NCBI GenBank assembly: GCA_003647035.1
Contig: QMMB01000265.1
Location: 1 to 5,161 of the forward strand
DNA from: Deltaproteobacteria bacterium
GTDB taxonomy: Bacteria; Myxococcota_A; Polyangia; Polyangiales; Houyiibacteriaceae
Direction of reading: 5' to 3'
DNA: 5,161 nt
Below are positions 1 through 5,161 of this stretch, piece by piece. A program made the position numbers and the translations under genes. The notes beneath the pieces were generated by a model. That model was not told the origin of the DNA and did not search any database. It saw nothing but the letters and a program-made list of their open reading frames with translations. The stretch's first letter is position 1. The number at the start of each line of letters is the position of its first letter.

Positions 1-15
1 CCGCGGAAGACTCAT
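1..15 (-). CDS. Possible start of a sixth operon gene (5 codons visible)
   Basis: An ATG at 15 on the complement begins MSLPR and runs off the left edge. A G-rich GAGGGGGG stretch ends two bases upstream of it and could act as a ribosome binding site, though the spacing is short. It would follow the DUF721 stop by 65 bases. Five codons cannot show whether the gene is real or what it encodes. Confidence 0.22.
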
Positions 16-29
16 GCCCCCCTCATCGG

Positions 30-50
30 CCCGCCCGAGCGCGGGTTTCT
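30..50 (+). terminator. Weak candidate hairpin with short T-rich tail
   Basis: CCCGC (30-34) can pair with GCGGG (41-45) around a six-base loop, followed by TTTCT (46-50). Only the plus-strand reading has the T-rich tail, so it would serve a rightward transcript entering from the left. The stem is only 5 pairs and the tail is poor, so this may be chance in GC-rich DNA. Confidence 0.2.
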
Positions 51-63
51 CGAAATCGTCCCT

Positions 64-88
64 GGGAAGGTGGGGGGGGGTTAGCGGG
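64..88 (+). other. G-quadruplex-forming motif at the DUF721 3' end
   Basis: Four runs of three G (64-66, 72-74, 76-78, 86-88) are separated by loops of 5, 1 and 7 bases, meeting the usual G3+N1-7 rule on the plus strand. It spans the DUF721 stop codon. The plus strand is the template for this gene, so the transcript carries the C-rich complement and any quadruplex would form in DNA, not in the mRNA. Confidence 0.45.
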
Positions 89-557
89 TTGGTTTTGGGG
101 TTCTTGCTAGGCTGGTTGTTGCGGCGTCTGTGATTGCTTTTCGTAGGTTGTCGTCTTCGACTCGGCTTAGGGCGCGGCCGAGTTCCTCGGGTAGGGATGC
201 GAGTCGGACCGGTTCGGGGGGTGGGGGTGGTTCCTCCGGGTGCCTGGGAAGGTCGGGGAGGGGGCCCACTTGGAAGCGGATCTTTTCGATGGGGGTGTTG
301 GGGGCGTGTTTGCGGAGGCGGGTGAGGAGGTCGTTTGTCAGGTAGTGCAGCTCGTTCGCCCAGACCGAGGAGGTGACGTGGACGATGAGGATGCCGCGAG
401 AGAGCCGGACCGGCCGCGCGTGCTCCAAGATGCGCGGGGGCACCGAGCGGCCCCACCAAGCGAAGACCTTGGCGGCCTCGAGTTGGTCCGGTGCCGGGTA
501 GACGCTCTTCAGCACCTTGGCGACCGATTCTAGCTCTCCCTTTTTGCGTTTAGCCAT
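81..557 (-). CDS. DUF721 (DciA-type) protein
   Basis: This 158-residue basic protein has the DUF721 domain at about residues 8-97. It shows a WWGRSV segment (34-39), the hydrophobic strand GILIVHVTSSVWANEL (55-70) and a following helix LTNDLLTRL (73-81). These match the family pattern of a Trp-containing helix, then a strand pair ending in S-x-W-x-x-E-L. DUF721 proteins include DciA, which helps load the replicative helicase in bacteria without DnaC. That role is inferred from the family. After the domain comes a proline run (residues 110-114, within 109-116) and a predicted helical tail (about 123-148), so it looks like folded domain, flexible linker, tail. The ATG at 557 overlaps the alcohol dehydrogenase TAA by 8 bases. 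No strong ribosome site is near (only AAGG 12 bases upstream), so translation probably depends on coupling. The coding strand is very C-rich, which sets it apart from its neighbours. It probably has no functional tie to the metabolic genes. Confidence 0.86.
   Translation of the reverse strand: MAKRKKGELESVAKVLKSVYPAPDQLEAAKVFAWWGRSVPPRILEHARPVRLSRGILIVHVTSSVWANELHYLTNDLLTRLRKHAPNTPIEKIRFQVGPLPDLPRHPEEPPPPPEPVRLASLPEELGRALSRVEDDNLRKAITDAATTSLARTPKPTR
238..264 (+). other. G-quadruplex-forming motif inside the DUF721 gene
   Basis: G runs at 238-240, 246-248, 255-258 and 260-264 are separated by loops of 5, 6 and 1 bases on the template strand. The motif lies opposite codons just before the proline-rich linker. 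It may simply follow from proline and other C-rich codons, but it fits the sequence rule without exceptions. Confidence 0.4.
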
Positions 558-1725
558 CGTCGAAGCTCGCCTTGTAGAGGGCGAGGAGATCGTCTTCGGT
601 GCATCGACGGGGATTCCGCTCGTGGCATGGGTCGGCGAACGCGAGCTCCGCTAGCCGTGACAAATCACTCTCCTGAACGCCCTGGGAGCGGAGACCGGAA
701 GGCAGGCCGATCGATCCACGCAGTGCGCGAACGGCGCCGGCGCATTCGAACGACAGCGTGCTCTCGTCGTCGCCGCGGACGCCAAGCTGATGAGCGACCT
801 CCGCGATGCGGTCGGGGACGGCGACACGATTGAAGTCGAGTACAGCAGGCAGGCAAATCGCGTTGGCGAGCCCGTGGTGCATGCCGAGCTCGGCCGAAAG
901 CGGATGTGCCAACGAATGACAGGCGCCGAGGCCTTTTTGAAATGCCACCGCACCCATCATGGCAGCCTTGAGCATGTCCGCGCGCGCCCTCAAGTCGTTG
1001 CCGTCGTCGGTGGCCGCTCTGAGCGAGCGATGACAGAGGCGAACCCCGCCAAGTGCGATGGCGTCGGCCATGGGGTGATCGCCGATCGACGCGTAGGCCT
1101 CGATGCAGTGCGTGAGGGCGTCCATGCCTGTCGCGGCCGTCATGCTGGGAGGCATGGTTTGGGTCATCAGTGGATCGAGGATCGCGACCTCTGGCAGCAG
1201 GAGCGGCGAGAAGATCACCGTCTTGCGGTTTGTGGCTTGAATCGTCACTACGCCACTGCGGCCGACTGCGCTGCCTGTGCCTGCGGTGGTCGGGATCGCC
1301 ACCATCTTCGGGAGCGGCCCGTTGATTTTGTCGCCGCCGCCGATCGCGTCGTCGTACTGCGCGAGTGGCCCAGGATGCGTGACCGCCAGGCGGACGAGCT
1401 TGGCCACGTCGAGCACGCTGCCACCGCCAATTCCCAATACGAGGTCTGCTTTGAAGTCGTCGAACACGCGAGCCGCCCCAAGCACTTCCGACTCGAGAGG
1501 ATTGGATGAGATGTCGAGCGCAGACTCGTGCGGGAGCCCTACGGCGTCGAGCGCGTCGCGAATCGCATCGAGCAACCCCGCTTGCTCGACCCCACGATCC
1601 GAGACCAACAGCACGCGCGCTGCTCCGAGTTGATGGGCTTCGTTCGCGCACTGCGCCGCGGCCCCCTGGCCAAACAGCACGCGGGTCGGGAAGCTCCAGG
1701 CGACCAAGTCGTGTGCATCCGTCAT
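550..1725 (-). CDS. Iron-containing alcohol dehydrogenase family protein
   Basis: This 391-residue protein matches the full length of group III iron-dependent alcohol dehydrogenases (FucO, 1,3-propanediol dehydrogenase). The N-terminal dinucleotide-binding half has GGGSVLDVAK (100-109) and PTTAGTGS (145-152). The C-terminal helical half supplies the four expected metal ligands with correct spacing: Asp202 and His206 (MDALTHCIEAY), His270, and His284 (HSLAHPLSAELGMHHG). His274 is the family's conserved additional histidine, and the usual NPR (371-373) closes the domain. These cytosolic enzymes interconvert alcohols and aldehydes or ketones with NAD(P). The substrate cannot be read from the sequence; small diols, lactaldehyde and 4-hydroxybutyrate are typical of relatives. 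Ala153 replaces the Glu that usually follows GTGS. The ATG at 1725 forms ATGA with the GpsA-like stop and has AGGA 5 bases upstream. Nothing suggests it is broken. It differs from the glycerol-1-phosphate dehydrogenase branch of the superfamily in its PTTAGTGS/MDALTH motifs. Confidence 0.94.
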   Translation of the reverse strand: MTDAHDLVAWSFPTRVLFGQGAAAQCANEAHQLGAARVLLVSDRGVEQAGLLDAIRDALDAVGLPHESALDISSNPLESEVLGAARVFDDFKADLVLGIGGGSVLDVAKLVRLAVTHPGPLAQYDDAIGGGDKINGPLPKMVAIPTTAGTGSAVGRSGVVTIQATNRKTVIFSPLLLPEVAILDPLMTQTMPPSMTAATGMDALTHCIEAYASIGDHPMADAIALGGVRLCHRSLRAATDDGNDLRARADMLKAAMMGAVAFQKGLGACHSLAHPLSAELGMHHGLANAICLPAVLDFNRVAVPDRIAEVAHQLGVRGDDESTLSFECAGAVRALRGSIGLPSGLRSQGVQESDLSRLAELAFADPCHERNPRRCTEDDLLALYKASFDDG

Positions 1726-2657
1726 TCTTTTCCTACGCGCCTCTCCATCAGGGCCTGAATCGCGTTGTCTGGGCTGATGCGATCCTCGGTCAAGGCAACG
1801 AACGTGGCTGAAATCGGGGTCTCCAGTCCGAGTCGCCGCGCGTGCTCCAGCAAGTGGCGGGCAACGTCGATGGCTTCGACGTAGGCGCCGACCTTGCCCC
1901 TCGCGTTGCTGAGCTTGGCGCCCTGCGCCAGAGCGCGTCCGAGTTGGAACTCGGGGCGTTGATCTCCCGCCACAGCCGCGATGAGATCACCGAGGCCCGC
2001 AAGGCCCATGAAGGTCGACTCCTTCGCCCCAAGCGTCTGTCCGACGCGGGATACTTCGACCATGCCCCGCGTGGCGAGCACCGCAAGAGTGCTAGGCTCC
2101 GCGCCGATCTCCTGCGCGTACGCCAGCACGACCATCAGGAATCCCACGGTGGCGCTCGCGAGCTCGACGCCAACCACGTCCGGTGTGTCGTAGATGCGGA
2201 GCTCCCCTCCGCCGAGCGCATCGCGGGCCATCTCGGTCAGTTCCGGGAAGCCAGTTCCGAGGATCGCGCCACTCGGCCGCCCTTCGGCCAAGGCGTCGGC
2301 TGCGAGTGGTCCAGCGAGCGCTCCGATTCGGCGACACACGGTCTTCTCGCGAATGATCTGGGTGACGGTCTTGAGCTCCGCGCCGATCAGCCCGCGACTG
2401 ACGTGAATGATCAGGTGCCGTCCATCCACGACTTTGCCGAGCTCCTCGGTTGCGGCCACGGCATGGAGCGCCGGCACCGCCAAGAAGATCAGCTCCGAAT
2501 CTCCGATGTCCGCGATATCAGTCGACATTCGGATCCCATCGGGCAGCTCGCGATCCTTCCGGCTCCACAATACTACTTCGTGCCCATGTCGCGCCGACGC
2601 TTGCGCCACGGCCCGGCCACACCCTCCGGCGCCGACGACTCCGATTCGAAGGCTCAT
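1722..2657 (-). CDS. GpsA-like NAD(P)-dependent dehydrogenase, divergent active site
   Basis: This 311-residue protein has the layout of NAD(P)-dependent glycerol-3-phosphate dehydrogenase. An N-terminal Rossmann fold carries GAGGCG (9-14). GALAGPLAADAL (112-123) matches the family's AGPSFA segment. The helical C-terminal domain carries GVEL (163-166), TRGMVE (196-201) and GLAGLGDL (218-225). GpsA normally reduces dihydroxyacetone phosphate to sn-glycerol-3-phosphate for phospholipid synthesis. Several key positions differ in an essentially ungapped alignment by eye: Val171 replaces the catalytic Lys of ALKN, Pro235-Glu236 replace the substrate-binding Arg-Asn of SRN, and Ser-Arg-Gly (87-89) replaces TKG. 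Asp224 of GLGDL is kept. It is therefore a GpsA homologue that may act on another substrate. The ATG at 2657 is preferred over one at 2687: it forms ATGA with the acyltransferase stop, has GGAG 7 bases upstream, and starts directly at the Rossmann strand. It sits next to an acyltransferase, which suggests a shared lipid role. Confidence 0.88.
   Translation of the reverse strand: MSLRIGVVGAGGCGRAVAQASARHGHEVVLWSRKDRELPDGIRMSTDIADIGDSELIFLAVPALHAVAATEELGKVVDGRHLIIHVSRGLIGAELKTVTQIIREKTVCRRIGALAGPLAADALAEGRPSGAILGTGFPELTEMARDALGGGELRIYDTPDVVGVELASATVGFLMVVLAYAQEIGAEPSTLAVLATRGMVEVSRVGQTLGAKESTFMGLAGLGDLIAAVAGDQRPEFQLGRALAQGAKLSNARGKVGAYVEAIDVARHLLEHARRLGLETPISATFVALTEDRISPDNAIQALMERRVGKE
1726..1734 (-). 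promoter_or_regulatory. Ribosome binding site of the alcohol dehydrogenase gene
   Basis: AGGA (1731-1734 on the complement) is 5 bases before the ATG at 1725, within the 3' end of the GpsA-like gene. With the ATGA overlap it indicates coupled translation. Confidence 0.68.
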
Positions 2658-4348
2658 CGATGAACTCCGAGGTTCTCGATCTCGCATGCCGCCTGCCGCT
2701 GGTCGGGGCTCGCGATGGCTTCGGCAAAGGGGACGAGACGATTCTGGTAGTAGAGCAGAAGCGAGGGGTCGCCGATCACGACGCGGTCCCCCTCGAGTCT
2801 CGCGGCAGTCGAACTGTGATAGCCATTCCAGATGCTCGGGGCCCGTTCGAGAAGCTCCTGAGGAGTGTCTCCCTTCACGACTTCGCTGGTCCTCACTCGG
2901 CCCTGGCGCTCCAGCTCCTGCAGGCGATCGCGGGCTTCGCCGAGCTCGCGGCCCAGGGTCTCACAGTCGAGACCGATCTCTCCGCGAAGCCGTTGCCGCG
3001 CGAAGAGGTCCATTCCCGGGGTCGATTGCACCAGATGCCGGAAGAGCACGTGCGCGACGACCTGCGTACTCATCAGGACCGTGTCCTGCTCATAGCGTTT
3101 CGCGAGCACCTCTCCGAGCTCCCTGGTGTATGCGCCGTCCCTAGCTGGATCGGTGACGGGCTTGCCACGCCGCTCGATGTAGCCTCCCGAGTCGATCTCT
3201 CGCCCATTGGGTGTCAGCGATTCGCCCCGGCTGCCGACGTTGTTGCCAAACGGATCGATCGGGTCGCCAAACCGAATGATGCAGGCGCCACGCATCCCGA
3301 CGACCTTGCGAAAGAAGGAGAACCAGCGATCGATTCGCGAGAACTCGTCGTCCTCGATGATGTATCTCGCTTCGCCCTCGTCCATGAGCCAGTCCTTGAT
3401 GAGGGTCTCCGCCTCGAGGACGAGCGCGTAGTTGATGGTGGTCGGCACGAACCACACCGGCCGGTCGACTCTGCGCACCCGATTCATCGAGAACGCTTCG
3501 ACCGCAGAGCCCAGCAAGCCGAGCTTGAGACGCCGCTCGATCATTCCAGAGCGGCTCCGTGTACCCCCGGGGAAGAACAGCGAGTGATAGCCCCGCTCGA
3601 TCATCACCTGGGAGTACAGCTTCAGTATCTCCTTATATAAGTTAACGCGAATCCGCCGGTCCACACGATATGCCCCGAGGTTGTGCATGAAGAAGCTGAT
3701 GATCGGGTTGGTGAAGAGGTTCTTGCCGGCGCCATAGATGGTGGGAGGCAACCCGGAGACTTCGAGCGCTTGGGAGAGCACGATCGAGTCGAGGTTCGAA
3801 GAGTGGGTTGGAACGAAGACTAGGCTTCCCTCGCTCTGCAGCTTTCGGAGGTGTTCGACGTCCCCTTGGACCTTCAGGACGCGCCCCACGGCGTCCGGCG
3901 CAGGCGCCATGAGGTGTCGCGGTTCCATGATGCCCCCGATCATTCGAGGTACCGCCCGGCGTGCAAACCGGTAGACCCGGGGGTCGAAGTTGCCGGCGAC
4001 GTCGCGGGTCATGTTGGTGACGATGGTGTGCAGGACTCGTCGCTGCTCGGTGTCGTCCATCTTGCCGATGCGTCGAATCATGGAGCGCCAGTAGCCGAGC
4101 CGGTCGTGCGCTTCTTCGTCATGCTGTTTCTCGAGGCGCCGAATTTCGTGAAAGGCGGCGTCGTTGAGCGCAATCTCGAGTCGCCCGCGATCGGACTCGT
4201 GCGCCATGCAGACGCGATTCACGACTTCCGACACGATGTCGTCGCGTTCGCTGTTGAACCAGCAGAACGAGGGATCGCCCGGCCGAGGCACATAGGGTTT
4301 GATGTGCGGCAGACGAAGGGGGCGTTCCGACAAGAAGCGTTTCAACAT
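2654..4348 (-). CDS. PlsB-like glycerol-3-phosphate/lysophospholipid acyltransferase
   Basis: This 564-residue protein has the glycerophosphate acyltransferase domain at about residues 155-365. Motif I is HSSNLD (182-187, the HX4D catalytic His/Asp). Motif II is GAGKNL...GAYRVDRR (206-232). Motif III is FPGGTRSRSG (259-268). Motif IV is FVPTTINY (300-307). Such enzymes move a fatty acyl group from acyl-ACP or acyl-CoA to glycerol-3-phosphate or a lysophospholipid at the inner membrane. The length and a C-terminal YYQNRL segment (533-538) point to the PlsB side of the superfamily rather than short PlsC, though it is much shorter than E. coli PlsB (about 807 residues). Motif III is odd: Gly261 stands where Glu is usual (FPEG or VEGG). 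I chose the ATG at 4348 because an AGAGG site lies 5 bases upstream; an earlier in-frame ATG at 4420 would overlap the ligase gene. The stop overlaps the next start as ATGA. The superfamily is certain; the exact acceptor is not. Confidence 0.92.
   Translation of the reverse strand: MLKRFLSERPLRLPHIKPYVPRPGDPSFCWFNSERDDIVSEVVNRVCMAHESDRGRLEIALNDAAFHEIRRLEKQHDEEAHDRLGYWRSMIRRIGKMDDTEQRRVLHTIVTNMTRDVAGNFDPRVYRFARRAVPRMIGGIMEPRHLMAPAPDAVGRVLKVQGDVEHLRKLQSEGSLVFVPTHSSNLDSIVLSQALEVSGLPPTIYGAGKNLFTNPIISFFMHNLGAYRVDRRIRVNLYKEILKLYSQVMIERGYHSLFFPGGTRSRSGMIERRLKLGLLGSAVEAFSMNRVRRVDRPVWFVPTTINYALVLEAETLIKDWLMDEGEARYIIEDDEFSRIDRWFSFFRKVVGMRGACIIRFGDPIDPFGNNVGSRGESLTPNGREIDSGGYIERRGKPVTDPARDGAYTRELGEVLAKRYEQDTVLMSTQVVAHVLFRHLVQSTPGMDLFARQRLRGEIGLDCETLGRELGEARDRLQELERQGRVRTSEVVKGDTPQELLERAPSIWNGYHSSTAARLEGDRVVIGDPSLLLYYQNRLVPFAEAIASPDQRQAACEIENLGVHR
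2658..2668 (-). promoter_or_regulatory. Ribosome binding site of the GpsA-like gene
   Basis: GGAG (2665-2668 on the complement) sits 7 bases before the ATG at 2657, inside the last codons of the acyltransferase gene. It supports the short start that overlaps the upstream stop as ATGA, rather than the in-frame ATG ten codons earlier. Confidence 0.72.
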
Positions 4349-4358
4349 CAGGACCTCT
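4349..4358 (-). promoter_or_regulatory. Ribosome binding site of the PlsB-like gene
   Basis: AGAGG (positions 4354-4358 on the complement) lies 5 bases before the ATG at 4348 and overlaps the TAG stop of the ligase gene (4357-4359). It decides the start at 4348 over the upstream ATG at 4420 and implies that ribosomes finishing the ligase can reinitiate here. Confidence 0.75.
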
Positions 4359-5161
4359 ATACAGCCTCGAAGTAGCGCCGAAGCTCCCAATCGGTCACGG
4401 CCTTGCGGTACTCGCGGCACTCCCAGTCGCGGCTGCGAATGAAATGGTCGACGAATTCTTCGCCGAGCGCTTGCCTCGCGGCTTTGCTGCCACGAAGCTC
4501 TTCCACGGCCGCTTCGAGGGTGAGGGGCAGTGGCAGCGCGGGGTCGCCGCCGCTCGTTGCGTCACCCACCGTCATTGCGGGCGGGTCGATCCGATTGGCG
4601 ATACCGTAGAGTCCTGACCCCAGGCATGCGGCCATCGCGATGTAAGGGTTGATGTCAGCCGCCGTTTGCCGGAGCTCGATGCGAGTCGCGTGATCGCTCT
4701 GTCCGAGGATGACCCGTGAGCCGCACGTGCGGTTCTCGATGCCCCAGGATGAATTGAGCGGCGCCCAAACGCCGGGGACGTACCGCTTGTAGCTGTTGAC
4801 GAACGGCGAATACAGCGCGGTGAGCTCCGGCGCGAGCGTGACCAGGCCTCCTAGATAGTGAAGGCCGGTCTCGCTGAGGTGGTCGGCCCCTGCGGCGGCG
4901 AAGAGGTTGATCTGGCCGCCCGCGTCCCAGAGGCTCTGATGAATGTGGCCGCTCGAACCAGGCATGTCCGCATTCCACTTCGCCATGAACGTGACCGACA
5001 GATCATGGCGCGCGCAGATCTGCTTGAGTGTGGTCTTGAACAGTGCCCCTTTGTCGGCCGCGGCAAGCACGTCGTCGTAGCGGAGCGCCGCTTCCCATAC
5101 ACCGGGGCCGGTCTCGGGGTGAAGCCCTTCGATCTCGATGTCGTATGCCCCGCAGGTGTCC
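4357..5161 (-). CDS. Glutamine synthetase-family ligase, C-terminal part (5' end outside window)
   Basis: The reading frame is open to the right edge; 267 codons plus a TAG stop are visible, so the N-terminal beta-grasp domain and true start are missing. The visible part is the catalytic domain. It shows a metal-binding segment with two Glu at visible residues 16 and 23 (HPETGPGVWE), GSSGHIHQSLWD (68-79), YKRYVPG (124-130), NRTCGSR (143-149), RIELR (160-164) and NPYIAMA (171-177). Family enzymes use ATP to join glutamate to ammonia or an amine in the cytoplasm. The GPGVWEAAL and FMAKW wording resembles the non-canonical group (PuuA-, type III- or lengsin-like) more than housekeeping GlnA. The NLY-type adenylylation motif is not seen; the stretch before LPLTLEAAVEEL is short and different. 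Ammonia is therefore only one possible co-substrate. It is the first visible gene of the operon and ends 8 bases before the acyltransferase start. The family is certain; the substrate is not. Confidence 0.93.
   Translation of the reverse strand, partial: DTCGAYDIEIEGLHPETGPGVWEAALRYDDVLAAADKGALFKTTLKQICARHDLSVTFMAKWNADMPGSSGHIHQSLWDAGGQINLFAAAGADHLSETGLHYLGGLVTLAPELTALYSPFVNSYKRYVPGVWAPLNSSWGIENRTCGSRVILGQSDHATRIELRQTAADINPYIAMAACLGSGLYGIANRIDPPAMTVGDATSGGDPALPLPLTLEAAVEELRGSKAARQALGEEFVDHFIRSRDWECREYRKAVTDWELRRYFEAV

Larger units (their letters stand above)
1..80. other. Non-coding left flank downstream of the DUF721 gene
   Basis: This is the only non-genic stretch. It contains six C (17-22), a short GC hairpin (30-45) and nine G (72-80) directly after the DUF721 stop, all as read on the plus strand. 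No convincing intrinsic terminator for the minus-strand operon is present, since no T tract follows the hairpin in that direction. The operon may therefore continue past the left edge. On the plus strand a frame is open from base 1 to a TAG at 82-84 (27 codons), too short to judge as the end of a convergent gene. Confidence 0.5.

Noticed and set aside
1..84. End of a convergent plus-strand gene (27 open codons ending TAG at 82)
   Set aside because: The frame is too short to judge in GC-rich DNA, runs through the G9 tract as a glycine tail and would overlap the DUF721 stop; no recognisable sequence pattern.
790..1509. A 239-codon open frame on the plus strand
   Set aside because: It is a shadow of the iron alcohol dehydrogenase gene, with no family features of its own.
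665..1651. A 328-codon minus-strand frame overlapping the alcohol dehydrogenase
   Set aside because: It is an arginine-rich out-of-frame shadow inside a gene with complete family motifs.
1842..2663. A 273-codon open frame on the plus strand
   Set aside because: It is antisense to the GpsA-like gene, whose family motifs are clear; the frame has no recognisable fold or motif.
2450..3640. A 396-codon open frame on the plus strand
   Set aside because: It lies wholly antisense to the acyltransferase and GpsA-like genes, shows no domain pattern, and is expected from GC-rich codons on the opposite strand.
4349..4420. Longer start for the acyltransferase at 4420
   Set aside because: The 24 extra residues would overlap the ligase gene by 64 bases and look like its frame-shifted C-terminus; the ATG at 4348 has a well-spaced ribosome site.
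1..5161. Mobile element, CRISPR, tRNA or defence system
   Set aside because: No transposase, repeat-spacer pattern, tRNA-like fold or terminal inverted repeats were seen; all genic space is accounted for by five metabolic or housekeeping-type genes.

Overview
The window holds five protein genes, all on the minus strand and packed head to tail with almost no space between them. In transcription order (right to left) they are: the 3' part of a glutamine synthetase-family ligase, cut by the right edge; a PlsB-like glycerophosphate acyltransferase; a GpsA-like NAD-dependent dehydrogenase; an iron-containing alcohol dehydrogenase; and a small DUF721 (DciA-type) protein. The junctions are an 8-base gap, two ATGA overlaps of 4 bases, and an 8-base overlap. 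This is strong evidence for one translationally coupled operon whose promoter lies beyond position 5161.

The DNA is GC-rich, with typical bacterial Shine-Dalgarno sites before three of the internal starts. Protein style and codon use suggest a GC-rich Gram-negative bacterium, perhaps of a former-deltaproteobacterial or similar environmental lineage. No marker gene here fixes the taxon. There are no RNA genes, insertion sequences, CRISPR arrays or integration sites. The only non-coding stretch is positions 1-80. It carries a nine-base G tract, a small hairpin and possibly the start of a sixth gene.

On naive annotation the middle genes look like ordinary phospholipid precursor synthesis: a dehydrogenase making glycerol-3-phosphate and an acyltransferase using it. 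Read closely, both depart from their families at substrate-contacting positions. The GpsA-like protein lacks the catalytic lysine and the conserved Arg-Asn pair. The PlsB-like protein has Gly where motif III normally has Glu. The ligase belongs to a non-canonical glutamine synthetase group with no visible adenylylation motif. Together with the alcohol dehydrogenase, this makes a modified or non-standard pathway plausible, perhaps an unusual acylated glycerol-like or amino-containing lipid. That is a hypothesis from context, not something the sequence proves. The DUF721 gene is probably a helicase-loading housekeeping gene riding in the same transcript.
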